Source: Rhabdornis inornatus
Lineage: Eukaryota > Chordata > Aves > Passeriformes > Rhabdornithidae
Direction: 5' to 3'
Assembly: GCA_013397075.1 (NCBI GenBank)
Contig: VWZS01003786.1
Span: forward strand, 1 to 64,000
DNA length: 64,000 nt
Translations under genes and position numbers: made by a program
The notes under the pieces: generated by a model
What the model saw: the letters and a program-made list of their open reading frames with translations, nothing else
What the model was told of the DNA's origin: nothing
The model's database searches: none
Shown: piece by piece, positions 12,570 to 25,134 of the stretch
How positions within the stretch are numbered: the stretch's first letter is position 1
Layout: the number at the start of each line of letters is the position of its first letter

Positions 12570-12785
12570 ACATGAAATTCTGTTTAAGAAAAACCTTCTT
12601 TTTGCTGTGTGAGGAATCAAACACTGGAACAGACTGCCCAGATAAGTTGTGGAGTCTCCATCCTTCATGCTATTGAGCACATATCTGCATGTGGTCCTGG
12701 GCAATCTCACTCCACTTTGAAAAGAGGACATTGGAGCAGATAATCCTCAGAGATTCCCACCTCGAATATTGTGTGATTCTGTGGT
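12570..12785 (+). mobile_element. CR1 LINE 3' fragment, plus orientation
   Basis: Sense-orientation CR1 end: AACACTGGAACAGACTGCCC, GTTGTGGAGTCTCCATCCTT, CCTGGGCAATCTCACTCC, and the terminal ATTGTGTGATTCTGTGG. About 215 bp of the 3' region survives, with substitutions and short indels. Short open frames on both strands here are chance readings of the element. Confidence 0.85.
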
Positions 12786-15700
12786 CACTATATATTGTGC
12801 ACACTTTTATAATAATTCTGGAATAAAGTTGAGAAAATCCATCCTAAGAGAATTGTTTTGAAACAAAGAGTTCAAAACTCTCACAATAAAAAAAAACAAA
12901 ACAAAAGCAAACAGATTACCAATAAAGACTAAAGGAAGCTTTGTGGAATGAGTCAAATTAATCAGGGAAATTTTAGCAGTGACTATAGCAATGGAACTCT
13001 GCATCTATGTAACCTAAATTATTCCACATTAGCAGACAGATTAGAAATCTAAAAGTAGTCACAGAATAATTTAATTTATTATTTTCCGACCTGGATTCTT
13101 GTATTCCCACTAAATTCCAGCGTATGTTCTAGTGTCATATGCAGAAATGAAAAAGCCCTGACCCGTCCATGCCACACTGGAGTCCAGATTTGGAGAATAG
13201 AATTTTCAGTTTAATCACTTTTCCTCCCGAAAGGACAATGGAACTTTGAACTGGTTTACCAAAAAGTAGCTGATTGTAAGTTAGGATGCTAAAATAAAAC
13301 TCCCATAAAACTAGTTAAGAAACAGTTTATTAAAACAAATAAAGAAACAAATCTTTTCCTCTATATTGAAAAGGCCATCAATTTGCTTAAAGTGCACAGT
13401 TTTAGGAAGAAAAGGTGGTGAGTTGCTTTTCACCACAGCAATGATTACAGACATTATTAAGCAGATGGAAAGCAGAGACTATTTCTACAGTAAACTTACA
13501 GGTAGGGCAAACATATATTATTAAAAGTAAATTAGCAATATTGAAGAACTGAAGCCTTTAAGGGTATTGTCAAATTGACTTAGAAATCAAACCCAAACCA
13601 AGCCAAAGAAGTGTGAAAACTGCTGACTGTCATAGCACTTCTTAAAGACTGTCAAACTTCTCAGGCATGTGTTTTTCCATTTTTCTTACATGAGAGTCTT
13701 AGAACAAAGTCTGCTTCTGCCATTGGTTGATAGGGCTCTTTCCACTGGAAACTTTTGTACGGAAGAAAAGCAGAAAAAAACCCTGTTAAATCTGTATTTA
13801 GAATGACACATTCAAAAGAAAAGGTCACAGACGACATTTGACATTTGGGCTGGGTAAAGGAAAATAAGGTAAAAAGCAGTCTTTTGCAAGGCACATTGGC
13901 ACAAAGGACCAACTGAAGTTGTGTGAACAAATGAGATAAAATTGATAGGAAAATGTCTGCAGAAAATCAAAGACAGTATTGGCTCCTGAGATTTGCAAAA
14001 GTAAATATACAATGCACAAGAAGAAAGAGGCTGTAAAATCAGAAGATAAAGTTCAGGAAGGTGTCATTGTAAAAGTACAAGGAGAACAAGATTTTACAGA
14101 GGAAACAGGTGATATCAAAAGTAGGAAAGACCTGAGGAAGAAAGAGTCTGGAGAAGGCTTTTGGAGGGACAAGCAGTGACAGTGTGCCACTGTGCTAGTG
14201 GAATGTCAAAGAGGCAGGCTTAGGAGAAAAGGAACATGAAATAATTTTGTTAGATAAGTTTTCTAAGGAGTTTAAAAATTAAAGTGAGATGGAATATATT
14301 AATGACCCATACAAATAATAAAAGTCAGTTCTGGGCAGAAAACAGGAGAGAAACTGAAACAAAAACACTGATAAAGGGGCCTTGCATGGGCAGAATAGTT
14401 TCACACTTAGAATATTTGTATCTAGGTTCTTCTTCCACACGCAGTCTAACCTCAAGAGATATGCTAAATAGGCAATAAAAAACTGTGCATAATGGCAATT
14501 ACCTTGTAGCAATAGCTCAGTGTCAACTACAAGTTTAAAATTATTTGATTTTTCGAAAGGACAAATTCAATAATCTTTGAAAAAATGAATCAACCTCTGA
14601 ACATTAATAAAGCTTTTCCATACATCCAAACAAAACACCAACTGAAGTTGTTGTTAATACAAGGTGCATTGTACGTTTCTGATATGCTGTGGTCTAAGCA
14701 GAGAAGTATCAATTACTTATAGCAGTTAAACATTTTGAAATTTCAGATAATGAATGAGTTGTTCTGAAAATAACGAGATTATATTCACAACTGGAGGATT
14801 AGTAAATCACTCCACATAGGAAGAATTTTAATGTTAGTGAAAAGGAGCTGATATACCCCTACATTTATTTTTATATAGTCAGGTGGATACACACAAACTT
14901 AAAAGGCTGAATTTGAAAAAAAAATATTTTGAATAAATGGTTAAATCCTGTTTGTTATCTCTCTCTCTTTTCTAAAACGCTATAATTGTCACAGCCCCAC
15001 ACTAAGTGCTACTTTCTGCTACCATGGTGCTAATGACATAAAATTGTTTTCATGGTTTTAAAATTAGTATGAAGGGACAGAACAGCCAAGTTTCAGGACG
15101 GTGCTCCACAGAATACATCATGGAAGAAAGCCAAGTGTTGATTTCATTGCTTGTAGCAGTTGAATGAGCATTTGCTCATTCAGTGCAGTGTGGCCCTGGG
15201 TAAATGCGTTCCTGTGTCAGCACACAGCAGACTTGTATTAATTTGCAAACGTGCCACAGGAAACAGGAGTTAAAATCTGCTTAGATTTATAATTTGACAT
15301 GAAACCATGTCAAAAGACCATCTTAATTCATCCCAAAATAACCATGCAGCTACAAAATGTTTATCAGATAAACAATAGCTGTCATTTCACAAGTAGTCTG
15401 CAACATACATATTTCAAGTCATTCCTGGCATACTGAATGTGGTTTCTCACACTGGGTCTATCTTGAAAATTTGCATCACTTGTAAGTAAATCTTTAGCCT
15501 TTAGACCACAGATGATCTGACAATCTTTCACCTACATAGTTCTACATATCAGGTTCTAATAAATTACTTTCCTAAAACTTTTATAAAAGTAAGGTTTTCT
15601 GAGGCTTAAGGAGAAATAAGGTAAAATATTTTTCATACTTTTATTTTTTTATCTCAAGAGGTAGCAATGGGTTGAAATTGAATGTGAGGAAAAGCAGTAA

Positions 15701-17088
15701 AATGTACTGATGAACTACTTCAAAACCATTTTTCAGTCTTCCAGCTTAGAAATTTTCAAATATATTCAGTGCAAAGAGTGAAGGATGCAAAATTCCTTCC
15801 CAACAACTTTCTAATATTCAGGCTTGAAAATTAAGTAAAAGGTGAAATTATTTGTCCAAACGTACACAAGAGGCAGACATCATAAGCATAAGTGTTGATT
15901 TATAAATATCAATCAGCACAAGAGAACATAATATTTTGTGGTTTAAAGTACTAAAATTTCATAAAAGAATACTGAATTACACACCTCTGTAACTGAATGG
16001 TAACTTTTCTTGTTGAAAAATTAACATTTAGAAGCAGAAAAAGCTGAATATTGATTGTTCCCCTACTTTAGAAACCCATGAAGAGTAAATGTGTTCTAAA
16101 GGCCATAACTATGTAGGTTTTGAGGTATGCAGAGGCCACTGGCTATCACAGGGTGAAAAATTCAAATAGATCCCAGAGTAGTACCAGATTGGAAAATTCA
16201 ACACCAATGACGTTTTAAAGAATTCTGAGAGCTACTCTAGGTATCCATGGATAAACTCTAAACAGTCCCTTTGAGACTGAAAAATTACAAACCAGAAGTG
16301 ATGGTTCGTTATACCTTTACAAAATGCAAATCTGGAATAAGTTCACTGCCTTTGATGATGCTCACTGCATAGACTTCATTCCCCTACACTGACTTTGCTG
16401 TGTGTTGGCAAAATTTAGCAAACCTTGATCACACTATACTGTCAAAATTCTTTTTTTGAGCCATTACCATAAGACAATTTTCCAAATTCATGGAACACAA
16501 TATTTGCAGTGTTCCCTTTCAGAAGCAAATAAGAGTGAGAATGTATTTCTCATACTATTGGATAATTCTGATGACATAACAAGTCATATAACTTAAAGTG
16601 TAATGAAAATGAAATTACACAAGAAAATATATGCTTATCAATAGGCAAAGCAATTTTTAAAGCTGTTTTAAATTCTGCTCATTGGATTGGCAAACATGAA
16701 AGAATGCATCCATTTACTCTCAGCCATGCTGAAATCAGATTCATGGGTGGAACTTTTGAAAAGGTTTAGCTTTTCCAAAATACCAAAATATACCGCTGTA
16801 AATCCAGAAAGTAAACAAATTAAATCATGATACATAAAAAACAATTTTAATTTTTAGGACAAAATATTCTGTCTCCTAAATTCCATGTTTACAGAACCTG
16901 CAGCAATATGTAAATAATAAAAAGTCCAAACAGATTATTTATCATTCCGTGTCATATATTCATTTATTCTTTGGAAAACTAGGTCTCTATATTGAAAAAC
17001 GTACATGAGAGAGAATGCTCATGCAGGTGCAATTCTTAAAAACATATAAATGTTGGTTCTTATAAATGTTTTTGCAATTCACACAAAC
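12786..17088 (-). other. KCNH8 intron 3, 5' part: no gene seen
   Basis: Intronic DNA downstream of the exon 3 donor. It contains a perfect 10-bp-arm palindrome at 15161-15182, inside an uninterrupted, low-repeat stretch at about 15.0-15.4 kb. I cannot identify any gene or mobile element. Confidence 0.75.
15161..15182. repeat. Perfect palindrome, 10-bp arms, 2-base spacer
   Basis: TGAATGAGCA at 15161-15170 is followed by TT and then its exact reverse complement TGCTCATTCA at 15173-15182. It could bind a dimeric factor or fold as a hairpin; neither is shown by sequence alone. Confidence 0.9.
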
Positions 17089-17220
17089 CTTCCTTTTTGT
17101 CTTCTGCAGCAATCTTCACTTTTGTGTCTGTTATATCTTTGAAAGAAGCCAGAAAGAGTACTACGTCTCCTTTTTCATTCTTTATAGGAACAATATCCAG
17201 TAAGCACCAGAATGAAGACC
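17089..17220 (-). CDS. KCNH8: KCNH8 coding exon 3: PAS domain, last strands
   Basis: This 132-bp exon encodes 43 whole codons plus a split codon at each end, about residues 104-148. The acceptor is TTTATCCTTGCAG|GG. The donor is GAAG|GTTTGTGTG, with an unusual T at intron position +3. The peptide SSFWCLLDIVPIKNEKGDVV followed by LFLASFKDITDTKVKI gives the last two PAS beta strands, which is family-typical for ELK channels. The tail AAEDKKE leads to the linker. Both exon ends are phase 1, so skipping it would keep frame but remove the back half of the PAS sheet. Ser stands at the second position of the exon peptide where I recall Pro in mammalian KCNH8. A G-rich tract on the opposite strand lies 48-66 nt upstream of the acceptor. 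Confidence 0.96.
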
Positions 17221-17267
17221 CTGCAAGGATAAAGAATGAATTTAATTCAAACAGCTGTCTTTTAGCA

Positions 17268-17286
17268 GGGAGGGGGGGAGGGGGGG
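17268..17286 (+). other. G-quadruplex-capable tract upstream of exon 3
   Basis: GGGAGGGGGGGAGGGGGGG on the plus (template) strand, 48-66 nt upstream of the KCNH8 exon 3 acceptor. In the transcript it reads as a C-rich run lying just 5' of a plausible branch-point region (GCTAAAAG, around 17260-17267). It meets the usual four-run G3+ pattern, and C-rich RNA of this type can bind PCBP/hnRNP K proteins; use here is inferred. Confidence 0.65.
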
Positions 17287-19275
17287 AAGTGAGCTGTTTA
17301 TTTAGGAGGTCAGTAGTCAGGGAATCACAGATGTTCAGCTCATGTAAATCACTTTGCATCATTGGTTGGAGCTCTGTAATACCGCTTTCTCCAGACGCAA
17401 GACATTAATTTAAATGCAAAATTTATCTACAGGGATCATTAATAGAGTTTAATGAAGCTGCTTACTCCTCTGAAACCATGCTTCCCTTTGAACTCTCAAC
17501 TGATGCTGCTTAATTCCTGGAATAGCTTTGACTTTGTTAACTTGGCATCTGAAGCATTCATGTCTGCTATAGAATCATTCTACCTTAATCATCTGACATG
17601 CTACTCATTAAAACCTCTTGATAGAAGACCTGATAGTCAGAGCATAATTCCACTAATTCAAAAATATTTAAATTAATTAGATATCAGACTTACAATAGAA
17701 ATCAACTCATTGCACAAACAATGAGATATATAATACTGCACATCATCTCTAAGATTAATATCAGCTATCTTCTTTACTTTTTTTAATGTTCACCTTTTTA
17801 AGACTGAGCTTGGATAAAACTGAGTTTGACAATGTTTTAATTCTTGTCAACCTTCCTCTGTCCACACCTGTTACATAATGATGCAGTGTATAATAAATTC
17901 TTACTGTTTGTGTCACATGTCCGGTTTGCAAGATATGTTGTTCAATTCCAATGACATAATTCATAAGTTTCCTATCAACACCACTTGGAAGAAGAAAATA
18001 CATAATGCCTAGATACAAATAGCCTAGATCCCACTCCCATCCATTCTGGGATAACTCAGCCCAGTACCAGACTTTTGTCTCTTTCAGGTTTTAGGTATCA
18101 ATGCTACCTACTTCCATCAACCATCAACCTACTAATATTATTTTTAAGAGGTATAAGCACCACTAGAGAATTTAGATTTTTTTTTTACGTCTTTACATTT
18201 GCACAATCTGCTGCTTCACAACAGAAGCAGCATTCATTATACTTTTAGCATTCATTTACAAAAAAACGTCTACTTAAATTCATAAAAAGAAAGACAGCTA
18301 GTTCCCTGGACCACTGCTGCCCCGTCCAACTGCTGCCAAATGATCAGCTGAGCATTGGAGGGCTCCTTAGGAACAGCAAGCAGATTAGCCACTTCTGCTG
18401 TGCCATCTTCTGAATTTTCCAGTTCTGAAAAAGAACTGGGCACAAGAAGATCACATAAGATATAAGATCATATTAAGTTTTATAACTTAGATTTTCAAGT
18501 GGAAGTTCTCTGGATGCCTTTTGAACACTTTAGATGAGCATGATAGGTGAAACAGCAGCTTTTCTTTTGAAGGGCTGCGACAATTAAAGGTACAAGAATT
18601 TGTTTCAAAGGAAATTCATCTGGCCCTCTCTGTCCTGACCAAACTTTCCACAGGCAGCTTTGAGACTAACATTACTAGCTCAGCAATCTGGCAGCACTTC
18701 CACTTAAGGTATTTAAAGAAGGCACAGGGAGAAATTGGAACAGGAGGAAAGAAAACTAGAGAACAGAAAATCCTGTGTAAAGAAGCAGACTGGCTTTGTA
18801 TTCAGTTTAAATATTCTTATTTCGAGGTTTGAAGACAAAGCAGGAAAATATGTCCTTCTGAAAGAAGATAAAATTTATATCAGAATCAGATGCAAGACAT
18901 TTCTATTGTTAAAAGTCTGGGAAAAACTGCTCAGTAGCATTACTGTCAGAAATGAGAAATGTTTCAGAGAGCCATCACCCTCCCAGTCTGAAGTGGTCCA
19001 TTCAAACAGAAGCATTAAGAAAATTTACTGCTTAAAAATAGAAACAAAAGTCTTTGCAAAATATCATCATAACTTCTAAACTGGCCAAAATCCTACTGGC
19101 AAAATTACTTTCTACCCAGCTGCATTCTAGCAGTAGTTTTAGTGGGCAAGAAGTCTCTCTCAACTCCTTCTTCTAAGCACCACCAAGAGGGCCAATGGTC
19201 TTTCCAGAAGATGTTTCTATCTCTTCCAGAAGTGGAAGCATATCTTACTCTTTTCAATTAGTACATGTCCTTTCT

Positions 19276-19297
19276 ACACACACACACACACACACAC
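19276..19297. repeat. CA dinucleotide microsatellite
   Basis: An uninterrupted run of 11 AC units, likely length-polymorphic between individuals. Confidence 0.95.
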
Positions 19298-20817
19298 TAG
19301 CTATTAGGTCCTGAAAGAAATCTGCAGACAACAGCCATTTCAAACAAATCTAACTCAGTTACAGTAATATTTTCTGAAATGATATATTTGTAGGTTTAAG
19401 GGAGTTATTACTACATGGTTAATCATTAGAGACAAAATTGAGTTAATATTTAATGGTCTAATGCATTGACTCTTTTGTATAATCAAAGTGCATTTGAATT
19501 CTTCACAGGTGAACATTTGTCACTGAACACTGGTTACTGAAATTGTTCCACGTCCTGTCACTTAGTTTCTCTCAATCATATTTTATTTCATTTTCTCATT
19601 CTCCTTCTCTGTAAATATGTCTGAAAATATTCTGAGTAAATAAAGCAAACATGCATAAAATATGGTGTGTGCCACTAAAGAAAACACATATCCAATACAT
19701 GCATAGGCTACTTCTCTCCTGAAGAGTTCCAGGCTAATGCCCTGTGTGGTGGGCTGTCAGTCCTGCTGTATTTATGCACTGAAACTTTTGGAGCTCTAAA
19801 TCTGAGCTGGTTGGTTTGGTGGGTTTTTTTTGTGTTTTTATTTTGTTTGTTTTTTCTGCTTTTTCTCTGAAAGGAGCAAATGAATATGAAGCTGTTTTTG
19901 GACTAGGTGAGATGATGTGTTTTAGGTCAGGACTAGGTCAATGTAAGATTGCATTCTGTCAAGAACAGAAGAGCTCTCTCTTTCACTATTGAGGAGCATT
20001 CTTGGAAAAATAAACTGCAATCCAATCTGTTACATAGCTTTTACTGAAAGCCAGCACCACATAATTCTATAAACCAAAAGCAGAACTTTCTCCTCATCAA
20101 AAAAAGTAGTGCCCTATTTTGTTATGGTTATTTTGAATGCATTCATCTGTTAGACAGAAATTCCTTCCCTGCTTCAGATGGTCCATACAAAGGTTTTCTG
20201 TATTGTCAAGAGTTGTCTATCAAAGAAATTTCTTTTGGAGGTTTATTTATATACAGACACTTTTTATTGCTTCGAGCCACCACTCTTGGAGAAAGAGTCT
20301 AATCTTTCTCTTGCATTATGAAGTGAAGGGTCAAAATATATTTTAATATCCTCAAGGCTTATATAAGCACATCACAGGGAAGGAGAAAAGAAACCAAATG
20401 AAGCATAATCTTATCACAAGGCAATTTGGCTATAGTCCACCTTTTATATATACAAAAAAGAAAGAGTGCTTTATGGTCACTCTCTCAACCACACTTCCTA
20501 ACTTTCCTCATTTTGACAGCTAGAAGTCTCTCCTCAGACTGAAATCAAAACAAGGGTCAACAGACCATGGCATTTAAAAGGGAGATTTTATACAAAACCC
20601 TGCCATTAGAATGCCAGGAGCCTTCAAAACCAAACACTCTTTTCACTAGCAAATAAGGCCTCCTTGAACTATGGGACAGACTGAGACCATTAGCTCTGTT
20701 GATGAGCTGTGTGCACTCACTGTATGATAATAAGTAATATGTAGTCATGCCCACCCCATTCTGAGCCCAATGAAATACTCAGAGTGGAAATACCTTTGAG
20801 TATTATTTGAGTATTGC

Positions 20818-20849
20818 AGAGGTTTCATAATAGAGAGGTTTCATAATAG
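20818..20849. repeat. 16-bp tandem duplication
   Basis: AGAGGTTTCATAATAG occurs twice in direct succession (20818-20833 and 20834-20849) and is followed by the start of a third unit (AGA). The copies are identical. Confidence 0.9.
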
Positions 20850-23800
20850 AGATATGATGGGGTGATGGTCTGCAAAGTTTATGTCATTCTTTAACAAAAT
20901 AAATAAACTACACCCATCTTGTTACAATTTTATTTAATAGTTTTTTAGCCATGCATATATCTAAGAAACGCTTGGAATGAATGCTATTCATGCCAAGCTA
21001 CGGCTTCCTTTTGCTCTTGACAGTCTGGGAGTAGTTTTGCCCAGGAAGTAAAGCTTAAGGCTTCCTTTCACTTTTCAACTTGTGTGCTTGTATGCACTTC
21101 CAGACCTCTAATTCCTCAGGATTTTACTTGCCACACTGCTCTCCAGAGGGACACTGATCCAGTTTATACTGTCCCTTCCACCATTCAGGGGCTAGAAATT
21201 AGAAAAACACAATTTTCTGTGATCTATCTCCACTTCTCTGTGGCACAAGGAAGAGGGATCAAGATCTTTTGTGAAGCTCATAACATATCAAATTAACCAA
21301 ATGTAATGATTCCTAGACTAAGAGCCCAAGTATCTGAAGAAAGAAAGGAAGTTTAAATGGTTTGCATACTAGCTATAAAAGCAAATATGTGGCACAATAC
21401 AATAGCTCTTCAAGGAATAACTATATACATATGCATAAGAGCACCCTCTTAGGCTTCACAAGCCATCATAAATCTGGAATATTTATTTTTAAGTAGGTGA
21501 CTTAGTAAACTAAATGCTCTTGTAGGGAGATGCAAATCAAGCCTTAAAGAAAAGTATTAAAACACATCACCCTATTTCCAGGGATTTATATAGAAGACAA
21601 AGATAAAAATTTTCGTGTAGATATCTGTAATAACTTATTAACAAGATAGATACTAAATCCTCATCATTACAACAGTGTCTCATAGGTGGTTACTAATTAT
21701 TAGCAAGATAATTCTGCTGCTGGATGCATCATAACACCAGAGATATTTGAACCTGATCATTTCCACTTTTCCAGCACAGAAAGTGTGCACTTCCAGACTG
21801 ACAGACCAGGATGCCAAAGACTTTGTCTGAGGAAATCAAACTCTCCTCAGCTTACCCAAAAATTCCCAGCCTCACTGATAACACATCATTTTGAAAGTGA
21901 TGTGGTTTTTGACAAGATGTCAACATTTTGTTGAGGAGAGAAAAGTGCAAAGAAAACAATGCTTAAAAAACTGCAACTGGACTGAACTGGAAAGGAAAGA
22001 AGCTGCAAGAAAATCATAGCTATACATTCAAGTACTTTCTCTTTTGTAAATATCACAATGATCATTTGACAATGATCAGTTAATACAGCTAATGAAAAAT
22101 TCTGCTGCTTTAAGCAAATTACCATCTCATTCTTCTCCATCATCTCTGTAAAAATCAAATTTATAAGTTAACAAAATCTGTAATTTACTTTTCTTGAATT
22201 CTGCTATTGCAGGTGCTGGATTATCTGCTACACCCAAGTGACATTCTTTGGTCATAAAAAATTGCAAAACTAAGAACTCGCATGGGCTATGATGAAACTG
22301 ACCTGTATGGAAACAGGTGGTTGTGTTAACATTTTCATATGAGCGGTAAAGAAAACTCAGAAACTTGTTTCCCCTACTTCTGTGTGACCACCAGATCATG
22401 CTTGTATCCTGGAAGTAAATCTCATTACAAGTTTTAACAGTCAATATAAATCCATTCCCAAATGGATTTGTAAACCATTAGTGCATCCAAAATGGATCCA
22501 TTCCAAAATATATTTACATCTCAAAGCAGAATACAGTTGTGTCCCAAGAATTTGGTAGATGAAAGATGATAATAAGATACTTTAATGACAAAGCAAAAAT
22601 TTTGTTTCAGTACGAATAAGTAGGGAGTTACTAATCCTGTGGAGTTGATTTAAAACTTGTTAAAAATAGCTCTCCAATCCTCTATATACCCTATGGAATA
22701 CCATGTGCAATTATTCAAATCTATTACATCTCACCAGAGATATACGAATCAATCCCTCCATGTTTTATCAGCCTTTTCTGTGCCCAGCTTTAATGTGTGC
22801 TCTGTTCCTTCTGCTGCCAGGTAATCCAGTGCCTCATATGTCATATGCCTCATATTGCCCAGCATGTCTAACTTTCTCTGCCATCGCTGCCATGATGGAG
22901 AGATGAGAAGAGGGAAGGGATGCCCTAAGAGAGGACCCTTTTCAACACAGCAATCTCTTATCCTTGCCTCTCCTGCAAACTGCCGATGTTGAGCAGAGAG
23001 AAGCTTAATTCACAACCCCAAAGTTTCTGTTTGTCACTTTTTGGACACAGACTGTCAGTGTTATGGCAGCTCCTAGTTTGAGTGTATGTCTTTTCCAGCC
23101 TTAGTGGAACAGTCTCTGTATGCAACAGCTAGTACAGTCTGCAGTGAATGTTTTATACAAACTAATTTGTGAGCTCCAGAACATCTACATTTCAGATTTG
23201 TTTACTCAGCTTTCTGGTCTCTCCCTGTACAGCTGCACTAGCTTCCCTACTTAATGAAACCATTTCAAAATCTTCTAGTTATCCTGAGTTCTTCTTGAAC
23301 AAAAGCAGAGAACTAAGCAATGCCTTTTAATGCCATGCAAGATACATTATCCTTAAGCGTACCACTTTCTTTTTGTCTGCCCTAATTTCCTTTTCCTATC
23401 TCCATCCAGATTAGAACAGAAAACGACATTTAGGGAGATAAATACTTCCCTGATATAATACATTTACTGGGTTGTAGTTATGACAATTAGCAAAATACAC
23501 AGGATTATCTAAAAACTCAGTTAAGTCAGTGAGATGCATTCTATTTAAATGCACAAAGCTTCAGGGCAGACTCAAAAACATTTTCAGTCTGCAACTTACT
23601 TTCCGTCTCTCCCCGGTGATAATTACTTTGTCACAGTTATATTAGTACAGGGCATTCAGCATTTGTCAACTAACTCCTGGGAAAGTACTAATTGAGACAA
23701 TCTATTTTTATAAACAAGTACACAATATCTATCGCTAAAATGAAAAATAACACAAGCAAACAAACCAAAGCAACAGAAAACAAAGAAAAATACACTTTCT

Positions 23801-24717
23801 TCAATATCTTTATACAGACTGCTTCAGAAATAGTCAGACTCGATCCTTCCTGATCAGTTTAATCTTTACTTCATTGCTCAGTCAAGCAATTTCCAAATAA
23901 GCCAAATTTGCTTTCCATTGATTACTGTATTTTTGAAATCTATTGTAAAAACTGTGTTTATAACCTATGGTCCTTATTCCTTTTGGACTTTCAGAGTTAA
24001 CATGTATATATAATCAGAGCAGTAAATATGATTTCTCAGCCTACTGAAGGATGCACTTCTGAAAATAAGGAAACTTTCTTTATAAAAATAGGATAATCTC
24101 TCATATATATTATGTATGTCTGGATATGTATTTGCACATATATTCATATAAATATATATATTAATAAAAATGTCTTTATTATATTGAAATGATATCCTAT
24201 ACTTTCACATCTGAAGGAGCTGAAGCACACATTCACCTAAACATAGCTGTTTTCAAATTACATTCTTTTGCTTTTAAGCTCATTATTTTATTATCTGAAA
24301 AGAGAGACTTCAAAGATGATGTGAAATTTACTGTAAGCAAAAAATCCAGCAATCTCCAAACAGACCACTACACCTATAAACAAAAATTTCACATTTTCAG
24401 TTTCAAAAAACAAATTATAATTATATAGCCTAAAATATCTGAAAAATATTTTTGTGATCTTCACTCTGCTGTCTCTTGCAGTGGCAGCCCCTAGAAAAAG
24501 AAGTCCTGGAGTCTGCAGAATGGGAGATCTCCCAGCACTGGAAGATGTGCTGGCTGCAACCTCATGCTTCTCCATAAAGTTTTCTAAACACATGACATAG
24601 AGAAAAAGGGGATTCTGCTGGTTACTCATCCACTTAAATTGAAAGGCTACATTTTAGAAACAGATCAATTTATTTTACACTACTTTTCCCACAGGGTTAG
24701 GTCAGAGAATATTTTGC

Positions 24718-24743
24718 TCTATAATCCTTGTCTATAATCCTTG
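24718..24743. repeat. 13-bp tandem duplication
   Basis: TCTATAATCCTTG is present twice head to tail, identical, followed by TCT. Local slippage product. Confidence 0.85.
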
Positions 24744-25082
24744 TCTTATCTGTTAATATTATTTAGAACTCTTCAGCAAGTTTACAGATCTTCTGTTGAG
24801 GCCATGATTCAAGAACTTGAACCTGTATTTCACATGCAGTCCGTGGGACCTTTCTGGAAGGAGAGGGCTAAAGCTGGGACCTGAGATGGAGTTGAGTCAT
24901 GGATCTGAACTATCATTCCACCCAGTTTGGAGGTTATTTTTTTGTTTTTTTTCTCTGTATAGAAGGGTTTTGAAACACACACTGAGCAATTATGTAACAT
25001 GGTAGAGAGGCTTAATCTTCCCAATTTGCCACTTCAGTCCAAGTGAGCACGTGCTGTAAACAGTCTCTGAGACTGCCCAATG

Positions 25083-25134
25083 AAACAAATAAAAAAATAA
25101 ATAAAAAACAAAAACTAATTAAAAAAAAAAAAAG
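25083..25134. repeat. A-rich low-complexity run
   Basis: Mostly A with occasional T and C (AAATAAAAAAATAAATAAAA, ending in an A run of about 13). It has no identifiable retroposon body attached. Confidence 0.8.

Noticed and set aside
12319..12731. Open frames of 97 and 107 codons
   Set aside because: They overlap the CR1 tail at 12.57-12.79 kb and have no domain content.
18735..19079. 114-codon plus-strand open frame in intron 2
   Set aside because: No recognised domain, antisense to the host gene, no splice or promoter support. A frame this long is expected by chance somewhere in 64 kb.
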